Assembly: GCA_965200975.1 (NCBI GenBank)
Contig: OZ241740.1
Location: 1,736,001-1,800,000, forward strand
Source of the DNA: S5-327 sp965200975
GTDB taxonomy: Bacteria > Chloroflexota > Dehalococcoidia > Lucifugimonadales > Australimonadaceae
DNA length: 64,000 bases
Reading direction: 5' to 3'
A program made the translations under genes and the position numbers. The notes under the pieces were generated by a model. The model made no database searches and was not told where the DNA came from. It saw nothing but the letters and a program-made list of their open reading frames with translations. Shown in pieces: positions 16,045-24,735 of this stretch (positions are counted from its first letter, which is position 1; every line of letters starts with the position of its first letter).

Positions 16045-17403
16045 ATGACCCAGCTCGCCGACCCAACAGCGCGCTACGTCGAGCAGTCCCGCGAGTTCGA
16101 GCGCAACAGCGCGGCGGTGGACCCCGCATGGCTGCGCGACGTCCGCCGGGCTGCGCTCGCCGACTTCCGGCGCCTTGGCTTCCCCACGGAGCGGCGCGGC
16201 AACGAGGCGTGGAAGTACACGAACCCGCGCCCGATCGCCGAGGGCGACTTCGTCTTCGGGGAGGGCGCGCCCGACGCGTTAGTCGACCTGGCGCGCTACG
16301 AGCTCCCCTGCCCGCGCGTCCACCAGGTGGCGTTCGTCGACGGACGCTACGAGCCGGCGCTCTCCACCGAGCCGCCCAGCGAGGCCGTCCTCCGCGCGGA
16401 CGTCATCGGCCACGCGGGCGACGGCCCCATCGTCGGGCGGCTCGCCGACGCCATCGAGTACCGCGTGCCTGCAGTGCGCGAGCGCCTCGCGCAGATAGCT
16501 CCCGCTTCCGGGAGCGGTTTCGCCGCGCTCAACACCGCCTTTCTGCACGACGGCGCCTTCGTGCACGTGCCGGACGGCGTCGCAGCGCGCGAGCCTATCT
16601 ATCTGCTCTTCATCGCTACAGGAGCGCGCCGCGTGGCGACGCACCCCCGCGCGCTCATCATCGCCGGGCGCAACAGCAGCGCGACGGTGCTCGTGAGCTA
16701 CGAGAGCCTCGACGGCGGCGCCTACTTCACCAACGCAGTTACGGAGATTGTGGCGGAGCCCGGCGCCGACCTGCGGCTCACGACGCTGCAGCGCGAGAGC
16801 GCCGCCGGCTACCACGTCGCCACGGTCAAGGCCCGGCAGGAGCGCGACAGCCGCATTACGTCCGTCGCTATCGACCTTGGCGGCAAGCTCGTCCGGCGAG
16901 ACCTCGACGTCGAGCTCGCAGAGCCGGGGGCAGCCGCCGGCCTCTACGGCCTCTTCTACGGCGACGGCGACCGCCACATCGACAACCACACGTTCGTCGA
17001 TCACGCCGTCCCCGGCGCGAGGTCGGACGAGGTGTACAAGGGCCTCCTCGCCGGCCAGTCGCGCGGGGTTTTCGTCGGGAGCGTGCTCGTCCGGCCCGGC
17101 GCCCAGCAGTCGGAGTCGCATCAGGTGAGCAAGAACCTCCTCCTCTCTCCCGGCGCGGAGGTGGACACTCAGCCGAAGCTCGAGATCTTCGCCGACGATG
17201 TCGTCTGTACGCACGGCGCCGCCGTGGGTCAACTCGACGAGCAGGCGCTCTTCTATCTCAAGAGCCGCGGCATCGGCGACGCAGCCGCGCGCAGGCTTCT
17301 TGCGCAGGGGTTCGCCGCCGAGCCGCTGAACGCCATTCAGGACGACGCCGTCCGCCAGTACATCGAGGCGGCGGTCGCCGAGAGCCTGGGCGAGGGGACG
17401 TGA
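16045..17403 (+). CDS. sufD: FeS assembly protein SufD
   Basis: 452-aa SufD, partner of SufB in the beta-helix heterodimer. EAWKYTNPRPI near residue 50, LNTAFLHDGAFVHVPDGV and the C-terminal THGAAVGQLDEQALFYLKSRG are family hallmarks. An upstream in-frame reading to 15898 lies inside sufC and is rejected; the start at 16045 is 4 bases after the sufC stop. The stop overlaps the sufS start by one base (TGATG). Confidence 0.96.
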   Translation: MTQLADPTARYVEQSREFERNSAAVDPAWLRDVRRAALADFRRLGFPTERRGNEAWKYTNPRPIAEGDFVFGEGAPDALVDLARYELPCPRVHQVAFVDGRYEPALSTEPPSEAVLRADVIGHAGDGPIVGRLADAIEYRVPAVRERLAQIAPASGSGFAALNTAFLHDGAFVHVPDGVAAREPIYLLFIATGARRVATHPRALIIAGRNSSATVLVSYESLDGGAYFTNAVTEIVAEPGADLRLTTLQRESAAGYHVATVKARQERDSRITSVAIDLGGKLVRRDLDVELAEPGAAAGLYGLFYGDGDRHIDNHTFVDHAVPGARSDEVYKGLLAGQSRGVFVGSVLVRPGAQQSESHQVSKNLLLSPGAEVDTQPKLEIFADDVVCTHGAAVGQLDEQALFYLKSRGIGDAAARRLLAQGFAAEPLNAIQDDAVRQYIEAAVAESLGEGT

Positions 17404-18653
17404 TGTACGACGTTCAGCGCATTCGCGACGACTTTCCCATACTCCGGCGCAAGGTGAACGGCGTCCCGCTCGTGTATCTCGACAACGCCGCCACGTCGCA
17501 GAAGCCGGCGACGGTCATTCAGGTGCTGGTGGACTACTACCAGGGCTACAACGCGAACGTGCACCGCGGCGCCCATGCGCTCGCGGTGGAGGCTACTTTG
17601 GCGTACGAGGAGGCTCGCGAGAAGGTCGCCCGGTTCATCAACGCTCCCTCGCCCGAGAACATCGTGTTCGTGCGCAACACTACCGAGGCGCTCAACCTCG
17701 TCGCCCTCGCATGGGCGATGGAGCGCGTCGGCGAGGGCGACCGCATCATCGCCACCGAAATGGAGCACCACTCCAACCTCGTCCCGTGGCAGCACGTGGC
17801 CCGCGCAAAGGGCGCCCGCCTCGACCTCCTCGCCGTCCGCCCCGACTACACGCTCGACCTGTCCGACCTCGACGCGATGCTCACGCCGGACGTGCGGCTC
17901 GTCGCGCTTACGCACGCGTCGAACGTGCTGGGGACGATTACGCCCGTCGAGCAGGTGTGCGCCGCCGCCCGCAAGGCGAACGCCCGGGTGATCGTCGACG
18001 GCGCGCAGAGCGTGCCGCATATGCCGGTCGACGTGCAGCAGATAGGCTGCGACTTCCTGGCGTTCTCCGGCCACAAGATGCTCGGCCCTACGGGCATCGG
18101 CGCCCTCTACATCGCGCCCGACGTCCTTGGCGAGGTCGAGCCGTTCCTGCGCGGCGGCGAGATGGTGCTCGAGGTCACCTACGATCACGCGAGCTGGGCG
18201 CCGCCGCCCATGAAGTTCGAGGCCGGCACGCCGAACATCGCCGACGCCATCGCGTTCGGCGCCGCCGTCGATTACCTCGCGGCCCTTGGAATGGAGCAGG
18301 TGCGCGAGCACGAAATCGCCATCACCCGCTACGCGCTCGAACGGTTCAGGGAGCTGGAGGACGTCGAGACTTACGGCCCCGCCGACCTCACCGTCCGCGG
18401 CGGCGTCGTCTCGTTCTACATGGGCGACGTGCATCCGCACGACATCAGCCAGGTGCTCGACAGCTGCGGCGTCGCCATCCGCGCGGGGCACCACTGCGCG
18501 ATGCCGCTCGTGCGGAGCAAGCTCGAAGTGCCGGCCACCGCCCGCGCGAGCTTCTACCTCTACAACACCGAGGAAGAGGTCGACGCCCTCATCGAAGGCC
18601 TCAAGCGCACTCAGGAGTACTTTGGCGATGCAAATGCCCAACGGGCTCGATGA
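17403..18653 (+). CDS. sufS: Cysteine desulfurase SufS
   Basis: 416-aa class V PLP enzyme that releases sulfur from cysteine for cluster assembly. Residues seen: YLDNAATSQKP at the N-terminus, the PLP Lys in FSGHKMLGPTG, EMEHHSNLVPW, and the active Cys in RAGHHCAMP. The ATG at 17403 shares one base with the sufD stop. The end overlaps sufU by 26 bases. Sulfur is passed to SufU, which is the next gene. Confidence 0.97.
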   Translation: MYDVQRIRDDFPILRRKVNGVPLVYLDNAATSQKPATVIQVLVDYYQGYNANVHRGAHALAVEATLAYEEAREKVARFINAPSPENIVFVRNTTEALNLVALAWAMERVGEGDRIIATEMEHHSNLVPWQHVARAKGARLDLLAVRPDYTLDLSDLDAMLTPDVRLVALTHASNVLGTITPVEQVCAAARKANARVIVDGAQSVPHMPVDVQQIGCDFLAFSGHKMLGPTGIGALYIAPDVLGEVEPFLRGGEMVLEVTYDHASWAPPPMKFEAGTPNIADAIAFGAAVDYLAALGMEQVREHEIAITRYALERFRELEDVETYGPADLTVRGGVVSFYMGDVHPHDISQVLDSCGVAIRAGHHCAMPLVRSKLEVPATARASFYLYNTEEEVDALIEGLKRTQEYFGDANAQRAR

Positions 18654-19083
18654 CCTCTACCAGGAGATCATCCTCGACCACTACCGCCGCCCCCGCCGGC
18701 AGGGAACGCTCGCAAACCCCGACCTTCAGTCCGAGGGCTTCAACCCATTTTGCGGCGACCAGGTCATCCTCACGCTCAGCCTTGGGGGCGACGGCAGCAT
18801 CAGCGACGCCGCGTTTAAGGGAGAAGGCTGCTCCATCAGCCAGGCCTCGGCCTCGATGCTTACCGACCGCCTCGCCGGCATGACGCTCGAAGAGGCCGAG
18901 GCGATGGCGCGCACGTTCAAGAGCGTTATGCAAGGCGCGGAGCTCACCGAGGAGGACGAGGACGCGCTCGGCGAGCTGGCCGCGCTGCAGGGCGTCCGCG
19001 AGTTCCCCATCCGCGTCAAGTGCGCCCTCCTTAGCTGGACGACGCTCCAGGACGCCATCGCCGCCTACCGGCAGGGGAAGTAG
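18628..19083 (+). CDS. sufU: Sulfur-transfer protein SufU
   Basis: 151-aa SufU/IscU-like protein. The three Cys and the Asp that bind zinc or sulfur are present: NPFCGDQV, KGEGCSISQAS and IRVKCALLSW. A SufU-type insertion before the last Cys (GAELTEEDEDALGELAAL) separates it from IscU. It accepts persulfide from SufS. Two starts are possible, ATG at 18628 or 18634; both overlap the end of sufS. It is the last gene of the suf operon. Confidence 0.95.
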   Translation: MQMPNGLDDLYQEIILDHYRRPRRQGTLANPDLQSEGFNPFCGDQVILTLSLGGDGSISDAAFKGEGCSISQASASMLTDRLAGMTLEEAEAMARTFKSVMQGAELTEEDEDALGELAALQGVREFPIRVKCALLSWTTLQDAIAAYRQGK

Positions 19084-19120
19084 ACCCACGCTCCGGAGAG
19101 CGCGTCCGCAGGCCCTCGCC

Positions 19121-19441
19121 CTACGCCTCCTCGACGACGACGGCGGTGCCGTAGGCCAGCAGCTCTGAGGCGCCGGACATCACCATCGATGTAACGAACC
19201 GGACGCCGATGACTCCGTTCGCCCCGAGCGATTCCGCTTCCTGGACCATGCGCTGCGTCGCTTGCGCGCGGGACTCCGTCAGCAGCCGCGTGTACTCGGT
19301 GATCTCTCCGCCGACCACGTTGCGCAGCCCAGCCATGATGTCCCGCCCCACATGCCGCGCGCGGATGGTGTTCCCCTGCACGAGGCCTTTCACTTCCACT
19401 ATCCGTTTGCCGTCCAGCTGGTCAGTCGTCGAGAGAATCAC
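19121..19441 (-). CDS. YbjQ/UPF0145-family protein
   Basis: 106-aa protein of the YbjQ (UPF0145) family, a pentameric heavy-metal-binding-like fold of unknown job. It shows ILSTTDQLDGKRIVEVKGLVQGNT, the ESLGANGVIGVRF segment and a terminal LAYGTAVVVE. It starts at GTG in a GTGA overlap with the stop of the small membrane protein gene upstream, so the two are translated together. Confidence 0.88.
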   Translation of the reverse strand: MILSTTDQLDGKRIVEVKGLVQGNTIRARHVGRDIMAGLRNVVGGEITEYTRLLTESRAQATQRMVQEAESLGANGVIGVRFVTSMVMSGASELLAYGTAVVVEEA

Positions 19442-19656
19442 TGGTTGCCCTCCTCGAAACGTTCGCTCTTGCTCTCTGCAATTCTGTCGCGTAGGACCTT
19501 CGCGAATAGCAGCGCTAGGCCAACCAGCAGAAAGACTACAGCCGCCAGAATGAGCGGCGGCGCGTCTTCGAAGAGAGCGCTGAGCACGTAGTACGCCCAG
19601 TAGCCGATCAGTATCGCGGCCCCCGCCGCCAGGAGCGCCAAGCCCAGTTGCTGCAT
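19438..19656 (-). CDS. Small two-helix membrane protein
   Basis: 72-aa protein with two predicted transmembrane helices (about residues 5-28 and 34-52) and a charged C-terminus (KVLRDRIAESKSERFEEG). No family name is recognised. It is coupled to the YbjQ-like gene by a GTGA overlap, and a related copy lies directly upstream at 19678-20013, so the pair arose by tandem duplication. Confidence 0.7.
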   Translation of the reverse strand: MQQLGLALLAAGAAILIGYWAYYVLSALFEDAPPLILAAVVFLLVGLALLFAKVLRDRIAESKSERFEEGNQ

Positions 19657-19677
19657 AATCGCCTCCCTTCGCCTAGG

Positions 19678-20013
19678 TTAGCACGACCTCGGTCGCCTCT
19701 TCGCCGCGTCAGTCGTCGAGCGAATCACTGCTTGCCCTCCCCGCGGCCTTTGCCCTTGCTCTCCGCAATCCAAGCGTATAACCATCAGCGTCAGACTCAT
19801 CACTGGCCTCAGTGACCACAGCAGTCTTAGGAGAGGCCACGCCACAACGACCGCGAACAGCATCGCCAGACCGGTCAGGGCGACGGCTACGCCCGCCAGG
19901 ATGAGGGGCGACACGCCGCTGAAGAGGAGGCTCAGCACGAGGTACGTCGGGCCGCTGATTAGTAGCAGCCCCGCGCCCACCGCCGCCATGAGCGCGCAAC
20001 CCAGCAACAGCAT
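19678..20013 (-). CDS. Decayed duplicate of the small membrane protein and YbjQ start
   Basis: 111 aa. The first 60 residues have two transmembrane segments clearly related to the 72-aa protein at 19438-19656 (shared pattern LSLLFSGVSPLILAGVAVAL versus LSALFEDAPPLILAAVVFLL). Beyond them the DNA also matches the downstream pair: around 19705-19765 it resembles 19430-19490, including the YbjQ start codons (VIRSTTDAAKRR versus VILSTTDQLDGKR), but frames differ and the YbjQ copy is lost after a few codons. The C-terminal half of this ORF is therefore probably read-through into a relic. Confidence 0.55.
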   Translation of the reverse strand: MLLLGCALMAAVGAGLLLISGPTYLVLSLLFSGVSPLILAGVAVALTGLAMLFAVVVAWPLLRLLWSLRPVMSLTLMVIRLDCGEQGQRPRGGQAVIRSTTDAAKRRPRSC

Positions 20014-20029
20014 CAGCCTCTCCTGGCGC

Positions 20030-22429
20030 TTAGGTTAGCGCCGCCTCGGTGGCCCCGTCGCCGCCGCGCTCGCGAGGCGCGAACTCGTAGGAGGCGACTG
20101 CGGCGCTCGACGCAAGATGACGCCACACTGCGCGACGCAGCGCTCCCGTCCCCTTGCCGTGCACAATCCGCACGTTCGACAGCCCCTGCGCAAGCGCGGC
20201 GTCCAGCCACTGGTCGAGCTTCTCCAGCGCCTCGTGCGCGCGCTCGCCGCGCAGGTCTATCTGCTCACTCACGCGCGGAGATTCCGCGGGATACGCCAGG
20301 CTCACGCTCGATCTCCCCTCCTGCTCCGCCACAGGCTCACCCGCGCGGCGCAGGCGCGACGCCTCCAGCCTCAGCCGCGCCGATCCGACCTGCACCTCGA
20401 CGCGGTCGGAGGCGTCGGCTTCCGTGAGCACCACTCCCCTGAAGCCGAGCGCGCCGATCTCCACACTCTCTCCTGCGCGCAGCCTCGGCTTCCGGCGCGG
20501 CGCGGACTCGGCTTTGCCGAACGACTTCGCGCGCACCGTCCGCTGCGCCTCGGCGACGTCGGCAGCCGCCTGTTCGATGACGCGCGGAGGAGGAGGCGCG
20601 TCCCGGAACGCCTGCCACTCCGCCGCCGACTCCGCCTGCCGCAGTTTGGCCCGCACCTGCTTCGCTTCCGCGAGCAGCTCTCCCCGCACCTGCTCGACGA
20701 CGGCGGCCTGCGCCGCCTCGAGCTCTTCGATGCGCCGCGCGAGGTCTGCTGCGAGCCGCGCCGCCTCGGCGCGTTGCGCCTCCGCCTCGTCGAGCTTCTC
20801 TCTTGCGATATGCCGCTCGCTCTGAATGCTCGCGAGCAGCCCCTCCACCTCGCGATGGCGCGGGTCGAGATAGCCCTGCGCCGCTGCGACGACCTCCTCG
20901 CCGAGACCGAGACGGGAGGCGATCTCCATAGCGTAGCTGCGGCCCGGCAGGCCCATCGTCAGCTTGTACGTAGGCCGGAGCGTCTGCGGGTGGAGCTCGA
21001 CGCTTGCGTTCCCCACTCGCTCGTGCTCGTCGGCAAACCCTGCGAGCGATCGATGATGCGTAGTGATCACCGTCGGCGTTCCCCGTTCGGCAAGCCGGGC
21101 CGTCACCGCCTTGGCGAGCGCCGACCCTTCCTCCGGGTCGGTCGACGCGCCGAGTTCGTCGAGCAGCACGAGCGAGTCGCGCGTGGCGTGCTCGAGCACT
21201 CCGATGATGGCCGTTACGTGCGAGCTGAACGTCGAGACTGCGCGCTCGATGCTCTGCTGGTCGCCGATGTCGGCGTACACGCTATCGACGAGCGGCAGCT
21301 TCGTATCGGGCGCGCAAGGCAGCATCATCCCGCTCTGACGCATCAGCGCAAGCAGGCCGAGCGTCTTGAGCGCCACCGTCTTGCCACCGGTGTTGGGGCC
21401 GGTAACGACGAGCGCGTTCACGGGCGGGCGGAGCGTGAGCGACACCGGCACGGCGCCGCGCAGCAGCGGATGGCGCGCCGCAACGAGTTCCGTGCGATCG
21501 GCGTGTCCGGCGAGCGTTACGCCGTCGTACGTCCTGGCGTAGCGCGCCTTGGCGAGCGCAGCGTCGAGGCGGCCCGCGATGTCGAGCGCGCTCAGCGCCT
21601 CCGCGGCGCGGCGCGACACGCTCGCCGACAGCTGCCGGAGAACGCGCAACTCCTCCTCGCGCTCCGCCGCCTCCGCCTCGCGCCAGCGGTTGGCGCGGGA
21701 GACGTTGACGAGCGGCTCGACGAACAGCGTCGCGCCGGAGTCGGAGACGCCGTGAACGATGCCGGGAATCCTGCCCTTGAAGTCCGCCTTTATGGGAAGA
21801 ACGAGACGATCGGCGCGGATGGTGAAGAGCCGGTCCTGCAACGCCTCCGAGGCGGCGTCGGAGTCGATGACTGCCTGTATGCCGCCCGTAGCAGCCTGGT
21901 AGGCGTCGCGGCTCTCGCGGCGAAGCTGGCGCAGCATCGGGCTGGCGTCGTCCTTCAGCTCTCCGAGCGGAGTGAGTTTGCCGCGCACCTCGCGTTCGAG
22001 AGAGCGAAAGTCGGCGATATGGCGGGCGAGAACGCGGAGCAACGGAGTCTTGCCGCGCTCCGATCCGCCCAGGGCCTTGGCCCTCCGCACGAGTTCGAGC
22101 GCGTCGGCGACGACGATGAGCTCGTCGCCCGCGAGCGCGCCGCGCATTGCGGCGCGCTGCAGCAACGGGCGCGGATCGCGGGAGAGCGTCAGGTCGGCGG
22201 CGCCGGCGTCTATCAGCAGTGCGGCCTCGGCGGTCTCCTGCTGCAGCTGCGTGACGCCGGCGGCGTCGTGCGCGGGCGTCAGCGCGAGAGCCCGCTCGCG
22301 CGACATCGGCGTGCGCGTATGCGCGGCAAGCGCCTCAAGGACTCGCGGGAACTCCAGCAGTTCGATGGAGCGCCGGCGCAACTCCTCGGCGGACGGGAGG
22401 GCGGGCAAGGCTTCGGGGTCGTCTGTCAT
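20030..22429 (-). CDS. mutS2: MutS2-family ATPase/nuclease
   Basis: 799-aa MutS2. It lacks the mismatch-binding domain and has core/clamp regions, the ABC ATPase (Walker A VVTGPNTGGKT near residue 340, Walker B SLVLLDELGASTDPEEGSAL), a coiled-coil (about 515-600, Glu/Ala-rich) and a C-terminal Smr nuclease domain with QIDLRGERAHEAL and VRIVHGKGTGALR. MutS2 acts on recombination intermediates, and in some bacteria on stalled ribosomes. It is transcribed away from coaE. Confidence 0.96.
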   Translation of the reverse strand: MTDDPEALPALPSAEELRRRSIELLEFPRVLEALAAHTRTPMSRERALALTPAHDAAGVTQLQQETAEAALLIDAGAADLTLSRDPRPLLQRAAMRGALAGDELIVVADALELVRRAKALGGSERGKTPLLRVLARHIADFRSLEREVRGKLTPLGELKDDASPMLRQLRRESRDAYQAATGGIQAVIDSDAASEALQDRLFTIRADRLVLPIKADFKGRIPGIVHGVSDSGATLFVEPLVNVSRANRWREAEAAEREEELRVLRQLSASVSRRAAEALSALDIAGRLDAALAKARYARTYDGVTLAGHADRTELVAARHPLLRGAVPVSLTLRPPVNALVVTGPNTGGKTVALKTLGLLALMRQSGMMLPCAPDTKLPLVDSVYADIGDQQSIERAVSTFSSHVTAIIGVLEHATRDSLVLLDELGASTDPEEGSALAKAVTARLAERGTPTVITTHHRSLAGFADEHERVGNASVELHPQTLRPTYKLTMGLPGRSYAMEIASRLGLGEEVVAAAQGYLDPRHREVEGLLASIQSERHIAREKLDEAEAQRAEAARLAADLARRIEELEAAQAAVVEQVRGELLAEAKQVRAKLRQAESAAEWQAFRDAPPPPRVIEQAAADVAEAQRTVRAKSFGKAESAPRRKPRLRAGESVEIGALGFRGVVLTEADASDRVEVQVGSARLRLEASRLRRAGEPVAEQEGRSSVSLAYPAESPRVSEQIDLRGERAHEALEKLDQWLDAALAQGLSNVRIVHGKGTGALRRAVWRHLASSAAVASYEFAPRERGGDGATEAALT

Positions 22430-22593
22430 ACCGGCAGCCTTATTGTAATTCGAACCTGCGAAGCGCGCCCTGCTATCTTCCTGATGGACTCCGAACGGTT
22501 ACGGCAATGTGCGCTCGCTTGCGGCCCATGCTAGACTGAACCACTGCGCCGAGACCGGCAGGCCTCTACGCAAATCACCACCCCGGGGTTGCT

Positions 22594-23217
22594 GTGCGGG
22601 TCATCGGTCTCACAGGCGGCATCGGCGCAGGCAAGAGCGAAGCAGCCAAAGTCCTTGCGGAGCTGGGCGCAGCCGTCATCGACGCCGACGCGGAAGGCCA
22701 CCGGGCATACGCAAAAGGGACCATCGGCTGGAGGCGGATCGTCGAGATCTTCAGTCCCGATCTGCTCAACGACGATGGGGAGATCGACCGGGGACGGCTA
22801 GGCGCCCTGGTGTTCGCCAGCCCCCAGGCCCTCGCCTGGCTCAACGCCGCCATCCACCCGCTCATCCGTCAGCAGGCGAGCCGCGCCATAAACGAGCGCC
22901 GCGACGCCGGATGCCCGGCGGCGGTCATTGATGCGGCGCTGCTCTACCAGGCGGGATGGGACGACCTCACGGACGAGGTGTGGGCAGTGTCGGCGTCGCC
23001 GGCCGCGGTTGTGGAGCGGCTCAGGGCGCGGGGGCTGTCGCCGGAAGAGATCCGCCGCAGGATGGAGGCGCAGGGCCGGGTCGAGCTCCTGCTGACGAGG
23101 GCGGACGTGCTGATAGACAATTCGGGCTCTATCGAAGAGCTCCGCGCGCGCATACGGCAGTTGTGGGAAGAGAGAATTTTACGGAAGGGCGACTTAATCC
23201 ATGGCAGAGCAGACTAG
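22594..23217 (+). CDS. coaE: Dephospho-CoA kinase
   Basis: 207-aa P-loop kinase for the last step of CoA synthesis. It begins MRVIGLTGGIGAGKSEAAKVL with the Walker A motif; DADAEGHRAY and the AALLYQAGWDDLTDEVWAV segment are typical. It starts at GTG. Its 3' end overlaps the next gene by 17 bases, so it is co-transcribed with the ATPase, the CoA-type NUDIX hydrolase and the VWA protein. A TAGACT box at 22532-22537 may be its -10. Confidence 0.95.
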   Translation: MRVIGLTGGIGAGKSEAAKVLAELGAAVIDADAEGHRAYAKGTIGWRRIVEIFSPDLLNDDGEIDRGRLGALVFASPQALAWLNAAIHPLIRQQASRAINERRDAGCPAAVIDAALLYQAGWDDLTDEVWAVSASPAAVVERLRARGLSPEEIRRRMEAQGRVELLLTRADVLIDNSGSIEELRARIRQLWEERILRKGDLIHGRAD

Positions 23218-24070
23218 CCAGCTTTATCAGCAGCACAGCATCGAGGAATACTTCATCGAGAAGGAGCCGTTCTACCTGGAGGTCGCCGACGAGATCGACA
23301 TCTTCGAAGCGGCGTACGCGCAGCGCGTGCCTATCCTCCTGAAGGGCCCCACCGGCTCCGGCAAGACCCGCTTTGTCGAGTACATGTCCTGGCGTCTGAA
23401 CGAGAGGCGCAAGCGGGACGGCCGGGCCCATCAGGTCTCGCCTCTGGTGACGGTCGCCTGTCACGAGGACCTCACGGCGAGCGACCTGGTGGGACGCTAC
23501 CTGCTGGAGCCGGAAGGCACCAGGTGGATCGACGGGCCTCTCACGCGGGCCGTCAAGCATGGCGGCATCTGCTATCTCGACGAGGTGGTGGAGGCGCGAA
23601 AGGACACGACGGTGCTCATCCACCCGCTGTCCGACCACCGGCGCCTGCTCCATATCGAGAAGATTGGCCAGGTTCTCGAATCGCACCCGAATTTCTTGCT
23701 GGTTATCTCGTACAACCCCGGCTACCAGAGCGCGCTGAAAGACCTGAAGCACTCGACGCGTCAGCGGTTCGTGGCGATAGAGTTCGACTTCCCGCCCCGC
23801 GACCTCGAGGGCCCGATCATCGAGCGGGAGAGCGGCGTCGACCGCGTCTCGGCCCAGCAGTTGGCGCTGCTCGGCGAAAAGATCCGCAATCTGGTCGGCC
23901 AGGGGCTGCAGGAGGGAGTAAGCACGCGCCTGCTCATCTACGCCGGCAAGCTCATCGAGCACGGCATCGCCCCGCGCCGCGCCTGCGAGGTCGCCGTCGT
24001 TTGGGGCCTCACCGACGACCGGGACGTACAGAGCAGCGTTATGGAGATCGTCACCTCGATCTTCCCGTAA
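23201..24070 (+). CDS. MoxR-type AAA+ ATPase (CbbQ/NorQ-like)
   Basis: 289-aa AAA+ ATPase with Walker A LLKGPTGSGKTRFVEYM near residue 47, a DLVGRYLLEPEGTRWIDGPL loop, Walker B GGICYLDEVVEA and the arginine-finger region STRQRFVAIEFD. This matches the CbbQ/NirQ/NorQ/GpvN branch, which works with a VWA partner (CbbO/NorD) to insert metals or activate enzymes such as Rubisco or NO reductase. The VWA partner is the second gene downstream. No client enzyme is next to them. Confidence 0.93.
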   Translation: MAEQTSQLYQQHSIEEYFIEKEPFYLEVADEIDIFEAAYAQRVPILLKGPTGSGKTRFVEYMSWRLNERRKRDGRAHQVSPLVTVACHEDLTASDLVGRYLLEPEGTRWIDGPLTRAVKHGGICYLDEVVEARKDTTVLIHPLSDHRRLLHIEKIGQVLESHPNFLLVISYNPGYQSALKDLKHSTRQRFVAIEFDFPPRDLEGPIIERESGVDRVSAQQLALLGEKIRNLVGQGLQEGVSTRLLIYAGKLIEHGIAPRRACEVAVVWGLTDDRDVQSSVMEIVTSIFP

Positions 24071-24075
24071 CACCC

Positions 24076-24735
24076 GTGAGACACGCCGCCTTGCAGACCA
24101 CCGCCATTCCGCCGCAGGCATCCGCGCTGATTGAGGGCATCCGACGAGCCCTGGCCGGCCGCGAGCCGTCGTTCGAGGCGGTCGACGGCGCCAGGCCCGC
24201 GGCGGTGCTCGTTCCGCTGCGCCATCACGACGGCGATTGGCACGTAGTGCTCAACGTCCGCTCCCAGCACGTGGGGCAGCACCGGGGCGAGATCGCCTTC
24301 CCCGGCGGCAAACTCGAGCCGGGAGACGAGGATATGCTCGCCTGCGCGCTCCGCGAGATGCAGGAGGAGATGGGCGTCCGCCCGGAAGACATCGATGTGC
24401 TCGGCCCGCTCGACGCAATCCTGACGCGCACGAACTTCCTCGTTTGGCCAACGGTGGGCGTCGTCCCCTACCCTTACGAGTACCAGGTCGACGAGGGTGA
24501 GGTCGCCGAGGTGATCGAGGCGCCGCTGTCGCATCTGATGGCGGAGTCCGCGGTGCGGCGCGAGGCCCGTCTCGCCGCCGACGGGTCGCTCGTTGAGCGG
24601 GTGGCCTACGCATATGGGGAGCACCTGGTGTTCGGAGCGACGGCCTGGATACTCGCCCAATTGGTGGAGCTTGCGCAGGAGCTGACGCGCGCAGACGGCC
24701 CGGTTGCCGCCGGCGGGAAGGAGCGGAGGACGTGA
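24076..24735 (+). CDS. NUDIX hydrolase, CoA diphosphatase-like
   Basis: About 219 aa from GTG 24076 (TTG 24091 is an alternative). The NUDIX box GGKLEPGDEDMLACALREMQ-EEMG is complete, and the HRGEIAFPGG motif just before it is the signature of CoA pyrophosphatases (NudL/PCD1 type), which cut CoA into 3'-phosphoADP and phosphopantetheine. It lies between the MoxR-type ATPase and its VWA partner, and two genes after dephospho-CoA kinase. Its stop overlaps the next start (GTGA). Confidence 0.88.
   Translation: MRHAALQTTAIPPQASALIEGIRRALAGREPSFEAVDGARPAAVLVPLRHHDGDWHVVLNVRSQHVGQHRGEIAFPGGKLEPGDEDMLACALREMQEEMGVRPEDIDVLGPLDAILTRTNFLVWPTVGVVPYPYEYQVDEGEVAEVIEAPLSHLMAESAVRREARLAADGSLVERVAYAYGEHLVFGATAWILAQLVELAQELTRADGPVAAGGKERRT

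Noticed and set aside
20117..22534. 805-aa plus-strand frame across mutS2
   Set aside because: It is the antisense shadow of a complete MutS2 gene.
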